From Phytoseiulus persimilis (Eukaryota > Arthropoda > Arachnida > Mesostigmata > Phytoseiidae), in assembly GCA_037576195.1 (NCBI GenBank), contig CM075101.1, positions 13,516,001 to 13,580,000 of the forward strand: DNA of 64,000 nt. The letters are read 5' to 3'. The first letter of the stretch is position 1. Each line of letters starts with the position of its first letter. Positions 10,709-20,939 of the stretch are shown piece after piece. The notes under the pieces were generated by a model. It was not told the DNA's origin. It saw only the letters and a program-made list of their open reading frames with translations, and did no database searches. The position numbers and the translations under genes were made by a program.

Positions 10709-12630
10709 CTAGCACTTGAACATATCACACAGGAGCTTCTCCATGGGCGTAGATCCGATGATCTTCTGGAAGAAGAGCGACTCTATCTTGTCTGAAGATA
10801 CAGTCCTCAAAGAAGGTAGCATCAGAAGGAGTCGTCCGAATCGAACTGGATGAGTTGGGTGCTGAGAACGCACATGCTGTTGCAGCATCAGCTGGGCCTG
10901 GTCTTGAAGAGCTTCCACGTGATGACAGTCCTGCAACGGAAACGCTGTCAGCATCGCAGGATCCCTGAGCCCAACGAAAGCTCGAGCCGTGGGTGCTGGC
11001 GAAATGCTCCTCACCTTGAGTCCTCTGGCGTCGGCGCGGAATAGGATTATCGCTTTCAGGCAGGCGAATTCCGCGGGATCCACGCAGACCGATCTGAACT
11101 TGCTCAAGATTTCCTGGAGCTGCCTAATAGAGTTGAGTAGGGCTAGATTTCCTTTCAGAGTTGCGGAGGTGGACATGTGTTCGTTGATATCGAAAAGGGG
11201 ATGAACCGTCGGATGGGATGACGTGGAGCTGTCCAATGGAAGACACCACTGGATGGCACAGAGGACGAACAGTTCCGACCAGGTTTCTTCGAGTAGGATT
11301 ACCTGTTACCGAATCGCGGACCGAATGATTATAGATTGCCGGGGAAACATACGAGCATCATCAGCCGGAAGACGTGCACTTGAACTTTTCTCTTGCAAGT
11401 ACCTGATCTCGGAAAGGGAGGTTTGCGAATGAAGGAAGATTCCTCGCCCACTTTATTGCCATGAAGAGCAAACGAGCCGACGTTTCGTAAATGCTCTCTT
11501 GCGTCGAGTACATGAATGGATTGGGCAACGGCGTCGATGAGCTCATTCCGAACAAAAGTGGGAGGTTCGTGAGAGGAGGAACTAAGCCAGACGACGAAGA
11601 AGTTGGTCTCGAGGGCGACGGGGATGGCAGCGGCGGTGGAGAGCTACAGTCTTTTGAGGAAGAGCCCGAGCCGGAACCCTGGTCTTGTTCTGGGAGGCAG
11701 CCAATGCGAGTGAGTAAACGAAGCTTCCGAACAATCCGGAACAATAGAAAGCTGACACAGCTCAGCGGAAGAACCTGATAGTTACTGCTCACCTTTGTGA
11801 CTGTTCTGACTGAGATTATCATCGGCTACGTTGATGTCTTTCTGACTGCTGGACGGTGGGCTCTGGCCGAATTTGAACTGCGCGAGATCGGGGCAAATGC
11901 CGACGGCGGTGTTGAGATTCACGATTTGATCAGATGAGGACACTGAAACCGCTGAATTGAGGACATCTTGGGGACGAATCGTTGCAGTGTTCCGAGGCTG
12001 TCGCTCATTCTGTACAGCTGTGGAGAACACAACATGATGTCCTTGGTCGCCGGCAAGTTTGTCAATTGAGCTCCTAATTCAACGGAATCGGTACGCTGGG
12101 ATCAGCGAGAATCATTTGCTTGCTATTACCATCTTTGTTCATTCCCATTTGCAAGCACTTCTTGAGTCGACAAGCCTGGCACTGGTTCCTGTGCGCTTTG
12201 TCGATCACGCAGCGCCCGGTGCCCGCCTGGCATCTGTAGATCAGTTTGCGTCGCACGGAACGCTTGAAGAAACCCGAACAACCGTTGCAGGCGAGAATCC
12301 CTGAGGGTTGGGGGAACGATTCTCATGAATGCTCTCTCCTGATTCGACGACGAATAAACAGCGATTCATTCTCAGGTGTTGAGCGATACTCACCATAGTG
12401 TTTGCCCGACGACGTGTCGCCACACACGACACAGGTCAGCATCCCATTTAGACGCTCTTTGCCTCTACCACGACTCTCGTACTTCAGATCCGCGAGTTTT
12501 TGGTCGTAAAGTTCGGCACAGTAACTCTGCACAGATATATATTGCTGAGCAGCGGCGAAAGGATCACCCAGAGGAGATGATTCTCTGGTTTCGTCGCGAC
12601 ACATCGACAGATCCAAATCCGCCGAATTCT
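10709..12630 (-). CDS. Hr51: Nuclear receptor Hr51 / unfulfilled (NR2E3 group), 5' exon(s) not found
   Basis: Exons in transcript order: 12630-12394, 12300-12130, 12017-11793, 11689-11403, 11302-11015 and the last from about 11014 to 10709; phases agree up to the final junction. The product is a DNA-binding transcription factor acting in the nucleus. The first zinc finger starts [16 protein letters not shown], the recognition helix carries [14 protein letters not shown], and the second module runs to [12 protein letters not shown], followed by [14 protein letters not shown], the signature of the Hr51/NR2E3 group. A serine/proline-rich hinge leads to a ligand-binding domain ([49 protein letters not shown]) ending [12 protein letters not shown]. 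The exon at 12630 opens in frame after GGTTTCAG with [10 protein letters not shown], so the true start lies further upstream on an unseen exon. About 30 residues around the RGLK/DPAM region are extra relative to my memory of fly Hr51. Confidence 0.9.
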
Positions 12631-14187
12631 CTGAAACCGAATCAATGACCTATCAATCAATAGAAGCAGAGGGATGAGGCTCGTCCTCCGCGGCAGGTGA
12701 TGCTTCCGACGAGTGATTATACCAGCCTGGTCCGCCAGGATGTGATTCTTTGGAAGAGGAGGACGCGAGGATTCACAAAATTAATGGGGAATTGTGGTTA
12801 GAATAATATGGGTTCGCCCGGAGTCTCGAGCCTGCTCCTGCCCAACAGTGACGTCTTCTAATCTCTCGTTTTACCTTGGAACACCAATCAACTATGGGCT
12901 AGATAACTCAACATCGTCCTCTTCTCCGCTCAGGGTAAATGTGCTATCGAGAGAAAGTAGGTTCATGTTGGAAAGAAGTATATCTGGAACTGGTCGAGTT
13001 GCGACGTGGTGGTTTTAGGCAAGCCTGGGGTGAAAATTCTGATATCTTTGACTGGCTCAGGGGAGTCACGCGTGTTTTGAACTGAGAGACTTGCCCACAA
13101 GCTGCCGGGGTGAATACCCACGTTGCTCCGACTCCTCTGAGAAGAGTTTCGATTCGGTGCCGATCTACTTGATCGTCGCTTAGGAGAATCAGACGGGATA
13201 CTCTAAAAAGGTTAACTAGAGGAGGGAACTCGTATTCACTTTCTGTGTTACCGAGGCCAATGGCTCACATCAGATGGAGAGAACGATCGTTCTCGTCACA
13301 TTATTAGTTCTCTACAAAGAATACAAAGCGGTCATTCAGCGCCAGGATTTGTTCGTACGAAACTTCTTCTTGCTGATGGGAATGCCGCACATCGGCCAGG
13401 TGGGTTTTTGAAGGTTTTCGATGGAAGAATAAGGGGGTTGAGGGGCTCGACAACTAGAAGACTCATCCAGATCATCCGAGAGGAAGCGAGCAGGATCCAA
13501 CCAACTGCTTAAATATCGACGAAAACATGCAGAATTGCCCTTTGGGAATTGTAAGTGGGGCAGTCGAAGTTATATGATGTCGCGTTTCAGCCCAATGACA
13601 CTCAGCTTGTGAGACCTCAAACAGACGCGGTATTACAAAACAATTCTCACGACCTCATGGCCTATCGTATCTCTCCGGCACTCGCCTGAATAGTGCCAAT
13701 ATTCCGGAGTTCTCTCTGAATACGAGTGGGCGTGATTGACAAAGATCCACAAATTTGGATGCAGTTCGAAAGGGATTCCATCAATAAGTTGGCAATTCAA
13801 TTCAATGGATTTATGGAATGGAAATTTGTTAACCAATAAGTTCCTCAAGGATTCACATCGCTGCTGAGAACTTTCGGGAGATTTAGGTCCCAAATTACAA
13901 TTCCAAGAATGAGCGGAGAAATCGAAGAGCCCATCTGAGTTCGGCGCACAAGAAGGAGCTCAAGGGACGAATTCGGCACCCTTGTAAACAGCTTCTGAGA
14001 GGAGGAGAGCAGGCAGAGCATGCGCGGCGGCGAGGCGGAAGCTTCCATGGGATCGAAGTTTCTTAGCTGTGAAGGGTTGCCTCCATCTTGGTTGCTCGGC
14101 TTGCTCCGCTCACTTTTCCTCTTGGTTCTCTCCCGACGACCGTGCAGCAGAATTCAGCTTTTCCCTCCAGCGAGTCTGTCATCGATT

Positions 14188-14219
14188 AGATGGGCGGGAG
14201 CTTTAGTTCCCGCCCATCT
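14188..14219. promoter_or_regulatory. Perfect hairpin with paired GGGCGGG boxes
   Basis: AGATGGGCGGGA is followed by an 8-base spacer (GCTTTAGT) and then the exact reverse complement TCCCGCCCATCT. The 12-bp stem holds two opposed GGGCGGG boxes of the kind bound by Sp1/KLF factors. It lies about 1.6 kb upstream of the first Hr51 exon found. The symmetry is seen directly; a regulatory role is inferred. Confidence 0.45.
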
Positions 14220-15907
14220 GACAGCCAGCTCCCGACTCCCAGAGGCAGCGGCGTTGCGACAAAAGTAACGATCGAAGAGGCGAACTGCTCCTCGACATCG
14301 ACCAACTTCATTCTACCACACCGCTCGCTTTCTCCGGAATAGAACGGCTACCAAACATTCTCATTCCAGCCCACAATTCCAGCTCGATTTCAAGGATATG
14401 CAGGTTGATCTAACTACTGTTTGTCGCGCCCGATTGCGAGCATCCATGGTGCACCGCACTTTTCGGTTCAGACTCGAGGCATACATGAGGAAGTTTTCCT
14501 GCAACTGCGTATTTCGTCAAAATTGCGGCTTGGGAATCCTTGCTAGACGTGATCGGACTGGCTCACGATTTCTTCATACGGAACTCATACGCGCTGCGTT
14601 GACACACTTTCATCAAATCCTTCATTGAAGCCTCGGCTCCCTCGGCGGGTATCCGGCGACGTTTCTCCGCGGTAGGAAATCTGTTGGGAGCTCTCGCTCA
14701 GCAAGCTTCGTGAATCGTCGAATGATCACTTGTTCATAAGACCCTGCCGACGAGAGAGCTCCTCAGAGAACTCGCTCACCTCCCAATGGAAAAACAGTTC
14801 AGACCACTTCCGGGTTACAGCTCAAAAGGTCAGGCATAAGCTGTGCTTTCCGATTGAGATGGCGTATGGACCGATTTCAAACCTCATTGCTAGTGAGGTA
14901 ATGAGCCGTAGCCTATGGTGGATATTCCGGTTGAGGGAAAAATTTTCGGAAGATGCTAATATTCCGTTTCGATGAGCAATCGGCTGCTTTCGCAGAAGGG
15001 TCTTCTTCCGTCACAGCTTGAGGCTTTGTCTACCTGGCAGTCCACAAGCTCAGATGACCCTCAATGATTTTCAGGCCGAGCAGTCCGATTCCAGTCCGAC
15101 ACAATGGTCGAGAGACTCTCCACTTTTTTTAAAGTATTTCTGAGCGCACCCGAACTCGTCTCATGAGTAGAGCTCGATTCGCATAGCGGATGTTGCTTCG
15201 AGAAATGCGATCCAGGGAACGAACCGCTCCGTGGAGATATCGAAATCTTTCGATGAGATGACTGAATCAAAATCAGAACTCGACTGTACGGTTCAAAGAT
15301 TTGTCCCTCTCTCCGAAGAGCTGACGCTGCCTTCAAATGTGAAGCTCATCACTGCGACGCATGCGTACAGCTCCGCTTCGGTGTATGCCGATGGCGGACG
15401 CAGACGTGGGCGAATTCACCGCTTCGACAACGCTTCCCATACTTTCGCTCCATATTATACAGCCCTATGAAGGGAGACATCGATGTTTCAAATCATCTGG
15501 CCTCCATTGCCTGGCCTCAGAGCGTTTCATTTCCCTTGTTTGTGTTTTCTTTTGCTTTTCTTCTTTAGGACCTCCTTCGAACCGAACCTCCTTGGTATAC
15601 TCATGAGGAGCTTTTCCCACAGCAATCCCGATTTCCTAGATGTTGCCGCAATCATGGTGGGAACAACAGGAGAAAGTCGGATCAGAATGACCAAAAAGTC
15701 AACTTGGGCACTATCGATCGTCCGTTCGTGGAAGTTCCGGACGAGCTCAGTCGGTGTCGGGAAACGATGTCGGCCCACGACTCTTCTTCTCCATCGATGA
15801 GGAAGCACGGTGCCAGAGAAATAGAGAAACACCTCCACCAGTGAAGGCTCAAAAGGAAGGAGCTTAGGCAGCGAGTCCCACGGTGGGTCACAAAATTATA
15901 GCGGAGC

Positions 15908-16642
15908 ATGATTTTCATCAAGAATGTCACTATCATTGAGTATCTTCGGAGGTCTGAAGAGATCGACTTAAACAGCGATCGAATTTGTACCGAGACCACC
16001 TGTCGTGGGGTGATACGAGCTGCCCCAGGATTATCCGCCTTGGTGAGCTCGAGCGACTCCATCTCGGAACAACAAGACAATGTTTTCACTCCGCGGCTCA
16101 CAGGAGCGGATCAGGATATCGTTCAGCATTGTTTCCTAGTCGCGCGCCGCCAGATCTCCACTTCACATATAGCCCACTTTTGGAATGATGAGCGGAGCTC
16201 GGATGAGCTCAAGCTGGCCGAGTGTTTCGATCGAAACAAAGTGCCCATCTGCACACTTTTTCAGTATCTCGAGGAATCGTCGAGCCTTGCTCCGTCTATT
16301 TCGCCTCCAGGAAGACTCCCAGTCAGACAGCGAGAAGCCTCTGCACAAGGTTTGAAACCATTCTGGAATCGTAGTACCGGGCGTCCGCTCAGCGGAACTG
16401 CACCGAGCAGAGGCAAGTCAGCAGAGGCGCTCTCTGTTTCAAGACGCTCACTCCAAGAGAAAGACCAGTTGTGCCAAGGCGCCGGTTCCTCACATCGACA
16501 CAGCATCAACACCCTTGTGGTTCGAGTGGGACACAGATTCGAGTGCTACACTAACCTATTCAATACATTTCGTTGTCCCAAAGTCGGCAGCGCTGCTGGT
16601 CTATGTCGATTGTCTTGCTTTGAGGGAACCTCATTCCGGTAA
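15908..16642 (+). CDS. 244-codon ORF without recognised domain
   Basis: This is the longest plus-strand ATG-to-stop frame in the window apart from known exons. It begins MIFIKNVTIIEYLRRSEEID, has a serine-rich middle and a cysteine-containing end, and shows no signal peptide or membrane segment. No family was recognised and no splice partner was found. An open frame this long is uncommon by chance at this composition, but it lies in otherwise non-coding sequence. Confidence 0.2.
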   Translation: MIFIKNVTIIEYLRRSEEIDLNSDRICTETTCRGVIRAAPGLSALVSSSDSISEQQDNVFTPRLTGADQDIVQHCFLVARRQISTSHIAHFWNDERSSDELKLAECFDRNKVPICTLFQYLEESSSLAPSISPPGRLPVRQREASAQGLKPFWNRSTGRPLSGTAPSRGKSAEALSVSRRSLQEKDQLCQGAGSSHRHSINTLVVRVGHRFECYTNLFNTFRCPKVGSAAGLCRLSCFEGTSFR

Positions 16643-16689
16643 CGAAGTGTGACCCTTTAACCTGATTTGTCACCTGGCTTCGCAACGGG

Positions 16690-17760
16690 AACCCGGACAG
16701 CTTCGTCTCGCGGGGGCTGCCGCGGCCTGGAGCGCTCGCTCGGTCCTCCGATGCTGCGGCAGGCAAAGGGGCATGTACATTGTTATTCTAATATGTATTT
16801 GGGGCCACTTAGTGACTGACAAAGGCCGAGTGCGACTGCTTTAGTGCTCGCCTGCCTCCACGTTGGTCGCCGGGCTGGCTGCTCTGGAGCCCCGGGTGTG
16901 TTCACGGCGTATTGGATCGAGTTGTTCCAAATCACATTTCGTCGATTCTTCTCATGGAAATCAGTATTAGTCACGTACGCCGCTCGGAATATTATTGGAG
17001 CAGCGGGCACAAACACTCGATGGACGAGCAACTCTTGCCGTCGGCGGCGAAGAGTTTCTCAACATCGGCAAGAGCTCCTGCAAGGTGGAACTCGGAGGAA
17101 TCCGACGGCCGCGCAAGTTTCGTGTGTGTTTGCACAAGCGCCGCGCTGGATGAGGGTTTCTGAGGACGCGGACGAGCGCGCCGGAGAGGCTCGGAACACT
17201 TTCCGACGGGCGTCGTTTACAAGGGCTTAGAGGTGTCACTGTGACACAGTGAGGCGGCGGGCTAGGGACAAGCAATCGATGTTCGGATGAATCTCGGCTA
17301 GCGCTTCTTGAATGCCGCTTCGTTGAGCCAACACCGAGCAAACGACAAACACCTGCCGGGTCAGGTGTCGGTGTTGTGCTTGATCATCCCGTTTTGCATA
17401 GTAGCCGACTCGGCTCATCCTGTCGTATCTCCGCGGCTCGGTGAATCCCCGCGGCATTAAAGTATCGTTACGATAATCCTGACTTCTCTGTGTTCGCCAT
17501 CTCCCTTCCGCTCCTTGGTCTTTCTCGCAGTCGTGCAGTGCATGTCGAGACCCGTTTCTTCAGCGATCGAGAGAGCGAGTGGAGGAGTGAGCGTGCAGGC
17601 AGTCAAGCAGCCAGGCGGGCAGGCGACCGACTGCGCAAGCGAAAGAGCTACCCGCCGGATTCGCTTCTCGTCGCGCGGGGGTTTGCCGCTGCAGCCTCGA
17701 CCACCACAACTGCCGGCACTCCGCTCGCTGCCACTCTGACTGATTGAATTTTTATTTGGC
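16690..17760. other. GC- and CpG-rich block upstream of Hr51
   Basis: The block is rich in GCG, CGG and CAGGC(A/G) motifs, for example around 17580-17710 (GCAGGCAGTCAAGCAGCCAG). No conserved coding frame is seen on either strand. The composition resembles a promoter or a long leader exon. It may contain the missing first exon of Hr51. Confidence 0.3.
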
Positions 17761-20128
17761 TTGGCTCCCCGCTTGCAGCTTTGCTCGCTCGGGGCTCGCC
17801 TGTTAGTCGACTTGGATTGCTTGCCAAAGTCCGGCTCCGGACGGAGCTTGCAGACTGGTGGGCAGAGTCGAGAGATACCGACCGGGGTGTTTATATAGAC
17901 GAAGAGGTTAAATGTATGATGCACTCGCCCATAGCCAGTCGCCCCACGCCGGTCAGAGGCACCGACGGACAAGATGATTCGCCGCGGTTATGATTTGTCG
18001 GCACCCGTCAAATGAACGAGGATGGCCTCATGTGCGGCCAGGATTTATTCGCGGGAATCCAACACTTCCGTTATTTCAGCTCTCACACCGGGAAGCGTTG
18101 TTTGAAAGCTCGCAACAACCGCCGCCTTCAGACGTTTCCCGCTCGAACGATCCTGATGTGTCAGGTGTCATAGCTTTCTCGAAATAGGCTCCTCGGGCTC
18201 AGTCAGAAAGCTGCGACGGGCCTCGCTGCAGACTCCACTCCCGAGAGAAGGACATTCGACAGAGGCGCAGATGTGTCTTAGTCTGCAAGGATTTCTAAAT
18301 CTCCAGTGACACTCTCGGCTCGCGTGTCCGACCCCTGAGATGGAATGGAACCGGGTCCTAGACACGTCACCCCAAGAAGCTTAGCCGTTTATGTAAGGCA
18401 CGCCACCCCTACGCGATCCGCCCACGGTTGCGTAAGTGCAGCTTTTGCAATCGATGTAGTTCATGGCGCCGACCACAACCAAAGCAGCGAGCTTGCTCTC
18501 AATGGTGTGACAATGGATGCGGCTTCCCAAACAACAACTATTCGTTACCTCATCTGTGATTCACCAATACAACAATGTTGGATTTCCTCTTCTCCCGCAT
18601 ATCGGTGTTGTTCTGGGTTCTCCCTTCAGCTTGCTCCTCGGGAAGGTGGGGGCTCGCCGATTCAATTTCACTTCCTCGAGAAAAAAAAAGAGAGAAAACG
18701 TCGTTCAATTCCAGACTTTCTCCGCAGGAGGTCGGACCGGGTGTTAGCGCTTGTTGTCGAAGGAGCGCATGGTAACTGGACGAACGGCGCTCCGTGTCAA
18801 GTGTCACGTGCTGCCTTCGGCACCAAGCAAACTGCTTGAAAATATTTCACATTAATTGCAAGCGGGTCGCTCCTCGCACCTTCTGCCGCGACACGTTCGA
18901 CGAAGACTGTCGGCTTGATGACTGAGTGACTGCTTTCCCCAGCTCAGCGGAGCTCGGCACGTGCCAAGCACACGCCGACGCGGACGATGATGATGATACA
19001 CTTTCAATCGGAATCAATTTGCTGGTCATGAGTTTCCGTCCACATAGAACTCATGAGACTAAAACATTGCGCCATATTTCCGCCCAGCTCATCGACACTT
19101 CGGAAGATGGAGACGATACATCTTCTCTCTGAGTGCGCTCTCCGTGAATTCCTCGTCGGCTTGTTCGTGAGCCGTCGTTTCATCTCTGGTTGTCCTGAAC
19201 TTTGGTTTGGTTGCGGCCCTCCGTGACCTACTCATGTTCCCGCGCAACGTCTGCAGCAAAGAATCAACAGGCGCGGATGAGAGTTGTCTTTTTGAACGAT
19301 TCAGGGGTGACTCCTTCATCTCCAGATGGGTCTCATCTGTTTTTCGGTAGTTTTCCCGAAGATTCAGATTCCCTGAGGGGCCCTTCCCGCGTCGGAAGTG
19401 CAGAACGCGGGGACGAGTATCTTCCCGATGCAGTTTGGGCGGACCGAGGAGCAGCGTCCCGTTGGCTTGAGCGCCTCGTTCATCCGGCAAGCCTCGAGTG
19501 GATCTTCTCGGCGATGCCTCTGTAGCATATGCGCGAAATTTCGAGCGGAGGGCGCAGCTGGATGAATCCTTCTTCGATAGGCTCGCACCTGAAACCTTGG
19601 AACCCGTTCCCCTTCAGCTGATACCTCATCTCGGGCTCAGAGGGACTCGCCGGAATTTCCGGTGTGCAGGAGGGCCCGAATCTCGCAAATCCAAAGAAAG
19701 CAGATATTCGGGCTCCAGGCGGAATCATTTCCTTCGATGGTACCGAACATCAGAAGCCATATGAAGAAGCTAGATGGATCGCTGCTGCACTTTCCGATTG
19801 CGGCCTCGAACGACTTCTTCAAGTCCCCTCGTAGTCGCGCGAATTTCAGCATATCGATCCGAGTCGGTCGTGTGGGTGTTCCATTCCAACTTCGAATTGA
19901 ACCACCAGAACTTTGAGCTCTGGCAGTTTGTTTCTGGGTGGATTCGCTCACGGCCATCATGACGATTTTTTCCGAGCGGCAAGAACGGTTTTGCCTGGGT
20001 TTGTGAAATCACGGACTTCAGCACAGGTTCCTTCATTGGATCGCAAGCTGAATCGAGGGTTCTAACCGTCTCGATATTCGATGATTCCCGATTCCCCGTC
20101 CGAATGAAACGACCGCAAGGGTTTTCTC

Positions 20129-20809
20129 TCAAGACTGAGTGAGCTTGTAAGATGTCATTAGCTCCAGTTCGGCAGGCCGAGACCTTTCCAGCCACATTTT
20201 CAATTCATCCAAAACTTCATAACCACCATGTCTTTTCACTCGATGCAGGCGTTCCCGAAAATTTCACTCAGACAGAGGAAACTCGCCGAGAGCTGTTGTT
20301 ATGGCGGTATTTTCCGGTAGTTTCGCTTTCAAACGCTCTGGTGCTGGAAGCCAGCAAAGTGCTCCGTCGAGTCGCAAACCCTGGATGCTCAAAACGGCTT
20401 CTTCCGAGGACACCCAAAATCCGAACCGATCGATACATCTCGCCGACCACACCTCGTCGGGACACATCAGTGCCAAACGAGAGACTGCAATGCCATACCT
20501 CGCCCGCTCGGATTCCCCAAAAGTGTCGAAATTCGGTAATTCATTGCATCTGAGGACCAATCGACCAACACCATCAGCAGGTGCGCACACAGTTCGAGAG
20601 TATCTGGGAAATCTCCGAATTCTTGGAGCGATGTGACGTCTCAGCCCATAAGCCAGGTTCTTGAGCCAGAACTGTGGAATTCCCAGCCGATCCGGAGAGT
20701 TAAGGGAATCGGAATCGAACCCGACAGAGATTTCTGCTGCCAGAAGACCTCTGAGAGGACTTTCTGGATGTGGAGAGGCGAGATAAGTAGTATGGGAATG
20801 TATAAGATG
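20129..20809 (-). CDS. Unidentified coding-like stretch interrupted by one TGA
   Basis: On the minus strand a frame is open for 181 codons from 20809 to a TGA at 20266-20264. The same frame then runs 44 more codons to a second TGA at 20131-20129. Protein-like segments include DRLGIPQFWLKNLAYGLRR, CPDEVWSARCIDRFGFWVSS and, after the stop, HRVKRHGGYEVLDELKMWLE. A TGGTCCTCAG acceptor sits inside it before TGCAATGAATTACC. No ATG opens the frame, so it would be one or more internal exons. I do not recognise the family. The stop may mark decay, an unseen intron or a chance frame. Further exon-like minus-strand frames lie downstream at 19770-20120 and 19090-19960. Confidence 0.3.
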
Positions 20810-20848
20810 TTACCAAGTATGCCAAGCACAGGCGAAGCACGGTATCCT

Positions 20849-20865
20849 CCCCCCCCCCCCCCCCC
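20849..20865. repeat. Poly-C run of 17
   Basis: Seventeen consecutive C residues on the plus strand. Runs of this length are often miscounted in assemblies and mutate readily. Confidence 0.85.
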
Positions 20866-20939
20866 GAGACCCGGAGCTGTAACCTTTTCTGAACTTGAAT
20901 GAGAATGTCAGGATCGTCACTGAAAGCGGCCTCTTCCAT

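Larger units (their letters stand above)
12631..19088. other. Long region upstream of Hr51 with no recognised coding exon
   Basis: No domain was recognised in 6.4 kb. It lies upstream of the known Hr51 exons and is a natural place for the missing start exon, leader and enhancers. Landmarks are a perfect hairpin at 14188-14219, a 244-codon plus-strand ORF at 15908-16642 and a GC-rich block at 16690-17760. These have their own entries. Confidence 0.45.

Noticed and set aside
20264..20266. TGA as a selenocysteine codon
   Set aside because: Nothing around it resembles a selenoprotein active site, and I could not identify a SECIS-like structure by eye.
20700..20725. tRNA-like T-arm on the minus strand (GGGTTCGATTCC)
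   Set aside because: No A box, no anticodon arm and no acceptor stem can be drawn around it. It lies within the coding-like frame at 20.1-20.8 kb.
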